NCBI GenBank assembly: GCA_958295825.1
Contig: OY282375.1
Coordinates: 2,341,489 to 2,405,488, forward strand
Reading direction: 5' to 3'
DNA length: 64,000 nucleotides
From: an uncultured Candidatus Entotheonella sp.
GTDB lineage: Bacteria; Tectomicrobia; Entotheonellia; Entotheonellales; Entotheonellaceae
Positions 26,733 through 34,261 of the stretch are shown piece by piece. Numbering within the stretch: the stretch's first letter is position 1; each line of letters opens with the position of its first letter. The notes beneath the pieces were generated by a model, which worked only from the letters and a program-made list of their open reading frames with translations, did no database searches and was not told the DNA's origin. Made by a program: the position numbers and the translations under genes.

Positions 26733-27330
26733 TCATAAGCCGGCTGCGTGCCCTCGGCGTGCCGCCTTGTCGATCCTGTAGGCCGTAGCCCTGCCAATAC
26801 CCAGTTGTTTCGCGGCCTGTCCCGCCGTGAGTCCAGCCTGGACAAGTGCTTGCGTGGCCGAAATGGTTTCTTGGTCCAGTGCCGGGCAGCCGGGTCTCCT
26901 GCCACGTTTTCTGGCCGCCGTAATTCCGTCCCGCGTACGCTCGGAGATGAGCCGCCGCTCGAAGTGGGCAATCGCCCCGAAGACATGGAACACCAGTTCG
27001 CCGGCAGCCGAGGTCGTGTCGATGCGTTCCTCGAGGCTGACCAGGCGGATGCCGTGCGCCTTGAGGTTCCCGACCGTTTCCAGCAGTTCCTTGAGGGAGC
27101 GGCCGAGGTGATCGAGGCGGGTGACACAAAGGCTATCGCCGGCGCGGGCATGGTCGATGAGCTCACCCAGTCCTGGACGCTCGAACTGCCTCCCAGAGAT
27201 CACGTCGACAAAGACGCGAATAGCGCCGGTCTTCCTGAGCAGCGACATCCTGATCTGCGGTCGACACGCGGGCATAGCCCAGCACGTCGCCGCCGCGGGT
27301 CTTTCCGGCCGTCTCTTTAACGCTCTTCGG
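26733..27330 (-). pseudogene. Serine recombinase (resolvase/invertase), frameshifted near the N-terminus
   Basis: An upstream frame gives VLGYARVSTADQDVAAQED with the nucleophile Ser. The main frame from about 27250 gives RKTGAIRVFVDVISGRQFER, TRLDHLGRSLKELLETVGNL, ERIDTTSAAGELVFHVFGAI and the C-terminal HTH AGLTAGQAAKQLGIGRATAY. One indel near 27245 separates the active-site serine from the rest. It is of the Tn3/Hin small-recombinase type. A second, more decayed copy is at 60713-61170. Confidence 0.8.
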
Positions 27331-27383
27331 GAACAGCCGTGTTTGTCGTGCTAAGAGTAATTCTGGGTACAAACCTTGCGATG

Positions 27384-27560
27384 ATGCCTAGTCTCTGATT
27401 TTTATCTGCGATGATAAGCGCTGAGATGCCCGTGTGGTAATCTTACGCTCGTTTTCAGTCCCCACATCGCCAAGGGGAACTTGCTTGTTTAGGCAGCCGT
27501 GCTTGCCGGGGGCTTGAGGTTGACCGCGGCGTTGACATCACGGCAGAGCACCAAGCCACA
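27384..27560 (-). ncRNA. Candidate TnpB guide (omega/reRNA) region
   Basis: In IS200/IS605 and IS607 elements the guide RNA overlaps the 3' end of tnpB and runs to the element's right end. The stretch from the tnpB stop to the likely boundary near 27385 is non-coding and includes CACACGGGCATCTCAGCGCT and a GCGATGAT/ATCATCGC pair that can form a hairpin. The boundaries are inferred from family knowledge, not seen directly. Confidence 0.35.
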
Positions 27561-28673
27561 GGGACATCTATATTCTTTCTTCCGCATGGGCATTTTCTGG
27601 CGCCTTCCACAGTTGCTGCAGAGCTGACTGCTGGGAAAATAACGGTCCGCTCGGGTCAGCTTGATCCCCGCAGCCTCGCACCGGTATGCCAACTTATACA
27701 GCATGGCACTCATGGCAGCGCCGGATATTTGACCTGGCGACCTTTGCCCGCTGCCTTGCGTCATACCGAGAATATCAGGCGTCTCTATGCCTATAGCGCC
27801 AGCCTTGTCGACAACTTCGGTTGCTGCCTTGTGCTGCGAGTCGTCGCGGGCGCGCTGGATGCGGTAGCGGGCTTTCTGGATCTTCAGCACCGTACGTTCA
27901 TGACGGGCACTTCCCAAGACCTGTTCGGCGAGTTGTTTGTTATAGCGCTTGATCTTGCGCTCTTGGTGTTTCGCACGTTGTTCGGCCTTGGCATTGGGGT
28001 ATTGCTCGTACACGGTGCCATCTGAGCAGACCAGCATGTTTCGGATACCAACATCAACGCCGATGGATGTCCTGCCAGGACGATCTGGCCGCTTCTCTTG
28101 TGTGAGCTTCACGGTCAGGCAAGCGAACCAACGCCCCGCCTCGCGCTTAATGGTCACCTTCTGGAGACTGCCGGACAGACGAAGAGGTTCGCACATGCGG
28201 ACACCACCAATGCCCGGCAGCTGGACACGCTGGTCGTGGCAGCGGACCCGCTCGACTTTATCGCCAATGCGAAACGCAGTGTGCCATGTCTTGCTGTGAT
28301 ACCTGGCGGCGGTGTTTTGGAGGCGAGGGTTGTCTCCTGCCTGGATCGCATGACCCAAGGCGTCGAAGGCATAGTGTGCGGTGCTCTGGGCCAAGTGTTT
28401 ACCCCACGCGAACTCCGATCCCTTGATGGCATTCCATTTGCGTCGGAGTGCAATCATGGTCGGTTCTTGTCCCGCCTTCTTGTCATCCATGTAGGACTTC
28501 AGGCCCCAGTTATAAGCGGCGCGGGCATAGTCAGCGGTTCGGGTCAGCAAGCATTCCATCTCTGGTGTCGGGTCGAGGGCTACCTTGTGAGTGCGATACA
28601 GGAATTCATCTTTCTGTGGCGATGATTTCGGGTGCGCTGCAGAAGAGGCGGGCTTGGTTCGGGATGGTCGCAT
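27489..28673 (-). CDS. tnpB: TnpB, RNA-guided nuclease of an IS200/IS605-type element
   Basis: A 394-residue TnpB (OrfB). The RuvC triad is intact: D207 in SIGVDVGIR, E297 in IGIETPDI, D379 in LCRDVNAAVN. The zinc ribbon has CSNC (C352, C355) and CPC (C370, C372). The start at 28673 is supported by AAGGAG on the minus strand. No TnpA (Y1 or serine type with N-terminal MerR domain) accompanies it, so it is a stand-alone IS1341-type element. The serine recombinase remnant downstream has the wrong domain order and position for IS607. TnpB nicks/cuts DNA next to a TAM using a guide RNA and favours element retention. Confidence 0.9.
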   Translation of the reverse strand: MRPSRTKPASSAAHPKSSPQKDEFLYRTHKVALDPTPEMECLLTRTADYARAAYNWGLKSYMDDKKAGQEPTMIALRRKWNAIKGSEFAWGKHLAQSTAHYAFDALGHAIQAGDNPRLQNTAARYHSKTWHTAFRIGDKVERVRCHDQRVQLPGIGGVRMCEPLRLSGSLQKVTIKREAGRWFACLTVKLTQEKRPDRPGRTSIGVDVGIRNMLVCSDGTVYEQYPNAKAEQRAKHQERKIKRYNKQLAEQVLGSARHERTVLKIQKARYRIQRARDDSQHKAATEVVDKAGAIGIETPDILGMTQGSGQRSPGQISGAAMSAMLYKLAYRCEAAGIKLTRADRYFPSSQLCSNCGRRQKMPMRKKEYRCPCGLVLCRDVNAAVNLKPPASTAA

Positions 28674-29186
28674 CGGAAGCTCCTTGGGTGGGGATGTGTG
28701 CTGTGGGTTGGAGGTTGTCGCGGCCTGGCGACAGTGACTTCATGTTGTTGCCGGAGGACTCGTTGTCTTGCCATCCAGCTGGATTTCTCAATGACAGTTG
28801 GGAATCCAGCTGGATGGCAAGAACGAGAGAATGGATTGCCCTCTGGAGCGTGGCCTGCAGAAAGCCACAAGGCCATAGATCTAGCAACGGGTCTCAGATG
28901 TATCATTAGGTCAAATCGTTGGGGTACGAGGGTTTGCTACGGGAAGGGATGAGGTCAGTGGAGGCGCTGGCAACGGTAGAAGGGCGGCGTGGATCAAGAC
29001 CTGACTCATTCGATGCTGATATCGGAGTGGTGGTTCACGTCGTGGGCACTGGCTCGGCATGTTCGTGGGTTTGAGCGATTTGATCTGAGGTCTACAGACA
29101 CACGCACAAAAGATGCTTGCCGTAGAAGATGTACAGTGGTGATAGTCATGGGCGAGTTTTTTCTCTTATCCACGGCAGTAAGGACA
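28674..29186. other. Non-coding stretch upstream of tnpB
   Basis: It holds the tnpB ribosome-binding site, a striking double palindrome (28767-28821) and, further right, no frame with convincing coding character. It probably includes the left end of the TnpB element. Confidence 0.45.
28767..28821. repeat. Perfect 19-bp inverted repeat made of two self-palindromic sites
   Basis: CTTGCCATCCAGCTGGATT (28767-28785) and its exact complement (28803-28821) surround a 17-nt loop. Each arm contains the 12-bp palindrome ATCCAGCTGGAT, so single arms can also fold. It lies 94 nt upstream of tnpB. It could be a subterminal hairpin of the transposon left end or a regulator site. Confidence 0.65.
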
Positions 29187-29458
29187 TGATCAGCCGACTC
29201 TTCCAGAGAATACGTGAGTCACATATCCTCAAGATGCTCGCGTGGATTTACGGGGTCACTCTCGCCATTTTTGCCTGGTATTACCGCCAATATGGGTACA
29301 AGTTGTGGGACGGACACGTGTTCTTCATGGTCCCTGTAGACTACAGCGCCGTCAGAAAGCCGCAATCATCCCCGACCGGCCCAGATCTCCTTCTACCCTC
29401 AAACCTATTACCGCAGCACGCGGCGTGGTTGGCTGCAGCCATTCTACTGCTCGGCACC
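29187..29458 (+). pseudogene. Small membrane protein interrupted by IS-A
   Basis: MISRLFQRIRESHILKMLAW begins a protein with a transmembrane segment (IYGVTLAIFAWYY), a periplasm-facing linker and a second hydrophobic segment (WLAAAILLLGTL). The reading frame enters IS-A at the CTAG target. Removing the element and one CTAG restores LLGTLATIHQTVYLMI and a stop at about 30335. The intact gene would encode about 103 residues; its function is unknown. Confidence 0.6.
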
Positions 29459-29462
29459 CTAG

Positions 29463-30298
29463 GCTCAGGACTCATAACCAGAAACTAACCGTGGCAGCTA
29501 TGCAGATGGCACTGAAGAACGTATGCGCACAGCGGTCGTACCGAGTGGCGATGCGGCGCCAATCCTTCAGCCGGCCAAACAGGCGCTCAATGAGGTTACG
29601 GCTCTTGTACAACTCGGTGTCGTAGATGATGGGCTCTTTACGGTTGGCGCGGCCCGGAATGCAGGACTTGATGCCTTGCTTGGCAAGGGCCTCGCGCAAC
29701 CTGTCGCTGTCATAACCCTTGTCGGCTATCAGGACAGCGGCTTTCGGTAGGGCGTCAAGTACCGTATCAGCCCCGCGGTAGTCGCTGACCTGCCCCGCCG
29801 TCAACAGCAGCACGACGGGCTTGCCATCGCAGACGGCGTGGAGCTTCGAGTTCAGCCCACCCCGGGTGCGTCCGACCTGGCGTGGAAAAGCCCCCCCTTG
29901 AGCAGGCTGGCGGCGGTGCGATGCGCCCCCCGATGGGTGCTGTCGATCATGACCGTCCCGGTGGCGGTGCTTTCTGAGGCCAGGGCCTGGAAGATGCGGT
30001 CGAAGACCCCGGCCCTGCCCCAGCGCGCGAAGCGATTGTAGAGCTTCATGTGGGGTCCATAACAGGCGGGCGCGTCGCGCCACCTCAGCCCATAGCGGAT
30101 GACGCGGATGATGCCGCTGATGACCTTGCGGTCATCGACGCGCGGGACGCCACGCACCTTGTTGGGCAGCAGGGGTTGAAGTCGGGCAAATTGCGCGTCG
30201 GATAGCCAGAAGTCGTGTTCGGGCATGAGGAACCTCCTGATGGAGTCAGAGTCTTGAATCCTGCATGCCCAAGGATAAGCCTTTTATAGGTCCTGAGC
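29463..30298 (-). mobile_element. IS-A, near-complete copy (836 bp)
   Basis: Ends GCTCAGGACTCATAACC (29463) and GGTCCTGAGC (30298) with CTAG duplications at 29459-29462 and 30299-30302. It is one of the best-preserved IS-A copies and disrupts a small membrane-protein gene. Confidence 0.9.
29472..30226 (-). CDS. IS-A transposase (IS5 family), two overlapping frames
   Basis: OrfA (30226-29852) starts MPEHDFWLSDAQFARLQPLL, carries VIRYGLRWRDAPACYGPH and the first catalytic Asp in VMIDSTHRGAHRTAASLLKG, and then leaves frame at a run of seven G. OrfB (about 29890-29472) continues with GGLNSKLHAVCDGKPVVLLL, LIADKGYDSDRLREAL (second Asp) and SRNLIERLFGRLKDWRR (Glu). The G-run is the likely programmed slippage site. 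All catalytic segments are present, so this copy could be active. Confidence 0.82.
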
Positions 30299-30360
30299 CT
30301 AGCGACAATCCACCAAACAGTATACTTAATGATTTGAGTTCATTATGATTACCATCAGGG

Positions 30361-30500
30361 GGTAGTGGCTCGTTTTGAAATTCTCAGCTATGTCCGCTAT
30401 CTCTCTGATCTCCCACAGACGGCGCGTGACGCCAGCTTCCATCGCGGGCGTCACGCGCAGCGTCTTGTGAATACGGCGCAAGTTGTCGTACATGAAGGGC
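30361..30500 (-). pseudogene. 3' end of an IS1-like transposase
   Basis: MYDNLRRIHKTLRVTPAMEA and GVTRRLWEIREIADIAE match the C-terminus of IS1-type transposases (NFCRIHKTLRVTPAMEAG...). The frame ends inside the 23-bp inverted repeat at 30361-30383, as in IS1. Everything upstream of about 30500 is replaced by unrelated DNA. Confidence 0.6.
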
Positions 30501-30584
30501 CGGGCGCCAACTGAGGGCCACTGCCAACGCCGTGTCCCGGATGGATATGTAAAAATCAGTGCGGCCAGGGTGAGCGCCTGTAGC

Positions 30585-31131
30585 GCCATCTTGAACGCGG
30601 CGCCGGTGGTGAACGCGGGCGAGGACCAGTCCGTTGACACCGGTCCGCCTCACCGTTGTCGATGACGCCGGCGAGACGGCCAGTGACGATGTGAAGGTGG
30701 CTGTGTACGTCCACAGATTTATCTCGGTCAGCGCCGGGTGGGATCACACCTGCGGCTTGCTTGAGACGGGTGTGGTGAAGTGTTGGGGTAATGATGACGA
30801 TGGTCGATCCACGCCGCCGACGGTCACCACCTTTGTCGCGGTCAGCGCCGGGCATGTTTACACCTGTGGCTTGCGTGAGACGGGTGTGGTGAAGTGTTGG
30901 GGTAGTAATTCCCAGGGTCAGTCCACGCCGCCGACGGGCCCCTTTGTCGAGGTCAGCGCCGGGGACACGCATGCCTGCGGCTTGCTTGAGACGGGCGCCA
31001 TAGCCTGTTGGGGTTCTTATGCCTATGGTGTGGAAGTGGATGCAGATGGATGGCTTCGCGTGTCGTCAACGGCGCCGCTCGCTGCGGTGGTTACGTCTGC
31101 GCCAGAGCCCGCCACCGGCCAGGACAACTGA
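30585..31131 (+). pseudogene. PKD plus RCC1-like repeat protein fragment
   Basis: Begins in a PKD-like domain (LNAAPVVNAGEDQSVDTG). An out-of-frame deletion near 30640 loses the middle of that domain, and it resumes with PVRLTVVDDAGETASDDVKV. Three RCC1/BLIP-II-like repeats follow with consensus VSAGxxHTCGLLETGVVKCW and a GxxxxGQSTPP linker. Proteins of this type are large secreted beta-propellers; neither a signal peptide nor a full propeller remains. The fragment ends at 31131. Confidence 0.65.
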
Positions 31132-31152
31132 TGGACGCGCACCCTTCAATCA

Positions 31153-31458
31153 TCACGACAGGGATTCAGGACCTTCAGGCAGGAACCCTCGAGAGGCCGC
31201 TTGGTCGGCGTCAGAATCCCGTTTCCCCCTGGCGGCGGCCTTCTTGGCGATCTGCTTGCGCCGTTTCGGGGTCATCGAGACGGCGCGGGCAATTTCACCG
31301 CGGGAGCGGCCAGGCGTCGGCTCGGTGTCTTCCACGTCGTCGACGTCGATGTCCGCGACGAGCTTGCCGAAGGGTATAGGGGCGCCGTGCGGTGCTGCCT
31401 CTATAAGTACCCAAGGTTCGCCTGTCTTCAACAGGGCACTTTTGTACCTGAATTTCAA
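31153..31458 (-). CDS. Hypothetical protein starting in the IS1-like right end
   Basis: 101 residues from a TTG codon: an N-terminal KFRYKSALLKTGEPWVLIEA segment, an acidic stretch (DIDVDDVEDTEPTPG) and a basic tail (SMTPKRRKQIAKKAAARGKR). I do not recognise a family. The coding sequence begins within the inverted repeat at 31450-31472, so it may be part of the mobile unit. Confidence 0.35.
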   Translation of the reverse strand: MKFRYKSALLKTGEPWVLIEAAPHGAPIPFGKLVADIDVDDVEDTEPTPGRSRGEIARAVSMTPKRRKQIAKKAAARGKRDSDADQAASRGFLPEGPESLS

Positions 31459-31472
31459 AACGAGCCACCACC

Positions 31473-31806
31473 CAATCTACGGCAGGCTTGACAGGAGGCC
31501 AATAGCGAACGGGGGTAGAACCCGGCGACCGGACAGTTCTGAAGTCGTTGCAATCCCGAAGAGGGGGATGACCCAAACGCATAGGGGCCCTGGTCGAGTG
31601 AAGGAACATGAGCAAGCAACGCGCGCACAACAGCCGCTCCTGGCGACCGACTCGGCGCGAGACTGGACAACGGCGGCAGTCATAGCACGCTACCTGATCC
31701 CGAAGGACGTCAGATCAGGGCATCAACAAGACTGGATGGTGTCATCGGGGCTGGCTGGCAGCAGTTGGACATCAGGACGTAACGGCCGATTAGGCGGAAG
31801 CAGAAA
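31473..31806. other. No gene seen upstream of the Rpn gene
   Basis: Short frames on both strands lack family features or ribosome-binding sites. The region probably contains the promoter of the Rpn-type gene. Confidence 0.45.
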
Positions 31807-32799
31807 ATGGCCGACATCTACCAACCCCACGACCGACTCTTCCGCGCCGTTTTCTCCGATGCCGCCGAAGCTGCCAGCCTGTTGCAGGCAGCGTTGCCCG
31901 ACACGGTCCGGGAGGGCTTCGACTGGACGACCTTGACCCTGGACGAGGGCACCTTCGTCGACGAGGACCTGCGCGAAAGCCAGTCCGACCTGCTTTATCA
32001 GGTCCAGCACGCCGGGACCGGACAGCCCGTGTCCATGTACCTTCTTTTTGAGCACCAGTCGTCGCCCGACCCGTGGCTGCGCCTGCGGCTGTTGCGGTAT
32101 TGCTGCCGTATCTGGGAGGCCGAGCGGCGCGACGATCCGGACAGGTCCGAGCTGCGGCCCATCGTGCCGGTGGTGTTCTATCAGGGACCGCGGGGCTGGA
32201 GCCATTCGCGCGAGTTTGCCGATCTGTTTCCCGAAGCCGCGCGCTCCTGGCCGTGGGTGCCGCAGTTCGTTCACGAGCTTCTGGACCAGACGACCCTGGA
32301 GCCCGAGGCGATCGGCGGCGGCGTCAAGGGCCGCATCGCGCAGTTATTGATGATGGTCGCGTTTGGTCGTCACGTGGACGCAGCGCTGGACAGGGCGGCG
32401 CGTTGGACCTTGTCGCTGCGCCAAGCCGAAGGCGGGGTGGATGAGTTCCGCCGGTTTATCGTCTACTTGGCGACGGTCCAGGATGGCGAGGTGGTTGAGA
32501 CGTTCAAGGAGGCGCTTGAGCGCCACGGCCTTGAGCTGGGAGGAGAGATCATGACGTATGCGGAAGAACTCTTGGCCGAAGGCGAGGCGAGAGGTGAGGC
32601 GAGAGGTGAGGCGAGAGGCCGGGCAGAAGGACTGATAGAGGGTGAACAACGCGGCGAGCAACGCGCCAAGGTGGAAGTCGTGGAGGGCCTGCTTCGGATC
32701 GGGGTGGCGTGGGATGTCATCGAGGCCGCCACCGGATTGACCGAGGCCAGCTTCCAGGCGCTCAAGGCGCAGCCGTCAGAATCTGATTCGCAGGCGTAG
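31807..32799 (+). CDS. Rpn-family recombination-promoting nuclease (PD-(D/E)xK, YhgA-like)
   Basis: 330 residues. The N-terminus (MADIYQPHDRLFRAVFSD) and the nuclease core with D61 (SQSDLLYQV) and E82-H-Q84 (LLFEHQS, the ExQ variant of PD-(D/E)xK) are typical of Rpn/PDDEXK transposase-like proteins. The C-terminus has a helical MTYAEELLAEGEARG segment and repeated EARGEARGE/GEQRGEQR hexads. These are low-complexity repeats that vary in number in this family and are proposed to be phase-variable. Rpn nucleases act in RecA-independent recombination or phage defence. Confidence 0.85.
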   Translation: MADIYQPHDRLFRAVFSDAAEAASLLQAALPDTVREGFDWTTLTLDEGTFVDEDLRESQSDLLYQVQHAGTGQPVSMYLLFEHQSSPDPWLRLRLLRYCCRIWEAERRDDPDRSELRPIVPVVFYQGPRGWSHSREFADLFPEAARSWPWVPQFVHELLDQTTLEPEAIGGGVKGRIAQLLMMVAFGRHVDAALDRAARWTLSLRQAEGGVDEFRRFIVYLATVQDGEVVETFKEALERHGLELGGEIMTYAEELLAEGEARGEARGEARGRAEGLIEGEQRGEQRAKVEVVEGLLRIGVAWDVIEAATGLTEASFQALKAQPSESDSQA

Positions 32800-33048
32800 C
32801 GACTGAGATTGTCCGCCGTTTTGGCCCACCTTGTTGAGACTGAGCCAGGGAGATGGCATCCCTCGCGGTTCGACCGGCGATCTCTTCGCCGGGTTGCGCA
32901 GCCTCTTCCTGTCAGGAAAACGCCCGTTTTTCTGATACCCCCCACCGATGCCGCAAGGCCCGCTGACTCCCACAAGAAGACCCGTTGCATCATTCTTGGA
33001 AAGATTGCGTGATGGGCATCATCTATTCTGAATGGGAGTGCAGACAGC

Positions 33049-33606
33049 ATGCTGATTGGCTATGCGCACGTCTCAAAGGCGGACGGCAGCCAGCTCCTCG
33101 ACCTGCAGCGCGACGCCTTGCTCGACGCCGGCGTTGACGAAGCGCGCATCTACGAAGACCGCGCCTCGGGGCGCCGGGACCACCGCCCGGGTCTGGAGGC
33201 CTGCCTGAAAGCCTTGCAGCCGGGCAACACCTTCGTCGTCTGGAAGCTCGACCGCCTGGGACGCGATCTGAAACATCTGGTGACTACCGTGGACGAGTTG
33301 CGCGCCCGTGGCGTCGGCCTGCGCGTGCTTGCCGGCGCCGAGTTCGAGCGCGAACTGATCGCCGAGCGCACCCGCGCCGGCCTGGCGGCGGCCCGGGCAA
33401 GGGGCCGGTTGGGTGGCCGGCCGCGCAAGATAGACGTGGCCATGCTACGCATGGCGATGCGCAGCATGGCAAATCGTGACACCAACGCGCAGGACTTGGC
33501 GCAGCGTCTCGGCATCACCACGACGACCCTGTACATGTACGTCAACGGCGACGGCACGGTGAAGGAACCGGGCCGGAAGCTGCTCGACGCGGTTGGGAAC
33601 GCATGA
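33049..33606 (+). CDS. Serine recombinase (resolvase family) with an internal deletion
   Basis: 185 residues: catalytic domain MLIGYAHVSKADGSQLLDLQ with nucleophile S9, KLDRLGRDLKHLV, and the C-terminal HTH NAQDLAQRLGITTTTLYMYV. Two oddities suggest it is inactive. The catalytic Arg expected in GYARVS is His7. The segment that normally reads IDTTTxxGRLVFxIFxAL between LRVLAGA and EFERELIAERT is missing, about 20 residues in frame. It lies among mobile DNA. Confidence 0.8.
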   Translation: MLIGYAHVSKADGSQLLDLQRDALLDAGVDEARIYEDRASGRRDHRPGLEACLKALQPGNTFVVWKLDRLGRDLKHLVTTVDELRARGVGLRVLAGAEFERELIAERTRAGLAAARARGRLGGRPRKIDVAMLRMAMRSMANRDTNAQDLAQRLGITTTTLYMYVNGDGTVKEPGRKLLDAVGNA

Positions 33607-34261
33607 GCCAGGATGGCGCCGCAGGCTTCTTCGGGGTGTCGCGCGCCACGCTCTATCGGGCGCTTGCAGGGCTGCTCCACCCGCAGGGCCGGCGCGGCGC
33701 CGACCTCGGCAAGCCGCGCACCTCGAACCTGAAAGGCCGGCGCCTATCGAGCTGCTCGAAACGCACGGGGTCGAGACGCCATACGTCGGGCAATCGTACC
33801 GTTCTGGCTTCCCTGGACGCCGAAGCGCGAAGTCCTTCGACGCGTAGCGGAGGCAACTTCCAACACCAGCGGCCGGCTCATGTTGCCTTGTACGTTGGGA
33901 AACGTCACTTAGGTATATGGTTCCCAAATCGAACTGGATTCCGTCCGCTGTTGTTGACACCGCTCAGGCTGTCATGGTAACTGCTTCAAGACGTTTGGAA
34001 TCAAGACGCCACGGTGGCTTGCTCAAGGGTGCGCAATCATGAGCCGACAAACGTACCGAACGACAAGCAGGACGAACAAACCTACTACCCCCCCCCCCCC
34101 CCCCGAAAAAGTATAACTCATTTAATTACAATAACTTGTATATCTAAATCGCCACTCTTCCGCGTCCCATTCCCGAGCCTTTCCACCTCGCCGGTATCAA
34201 TAGCGCGCCCGACATCCCGACCCTCTACGGCGCATCAAACCCCCACTTGGGAGGATAAGGC
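33607..34261. other. Remnant of a recombinase HTH, then AT-rich non-coding DNA
   Basis: Immediately after the recombinase, AGFFGVSRATLYRALAG is a leftover C-terminal HTH of another serine recombinase. Beyond about 33680 no coding signal is seen. The part from 34105 to 34200 is AT-rich compared with its surroundings and probably carries the promoter for the cytochrome-like gene at 34262. Confidence 0.5.
34088..34104. repeat. Homopolymer of 17 C
   Basis: An uninterrupted C17 tract about 160 nt upstream of the start at 34262. Such tracts can vary in length by slippage and can change promoter spacing, but they are also frequent assembly errors. Confidence 0.7.

Larger units (their letters stand above)
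30361..31472 (-). mobile_element. Gutted IS1-like unit bounded by 23-bp inverted repeats
   Basis: Positions 30361-30383 (GGTAGTGGCTCGTTTTGAAA...) and 31450-31472 are complementary with one mismatch. The left part encodes an IS1-like transposase tail. The middle holds a PKD/RCC1-like fragment on the other strand and the right part a small unknown frame. This suggests an IS whose centre was swapped for foreign DNA, or two IS ends around a captured fragment. Confidence 0.5.

Noticed and set aside
26733..28673. IS607 element made of the serine recombinase plus TnpB
   Set aside because: IS607 TnpA has an N-terminal MerR-type HTH and precedes tnpB; here the HTH is C-terminal and the recombinase lies downstream of tnpB.
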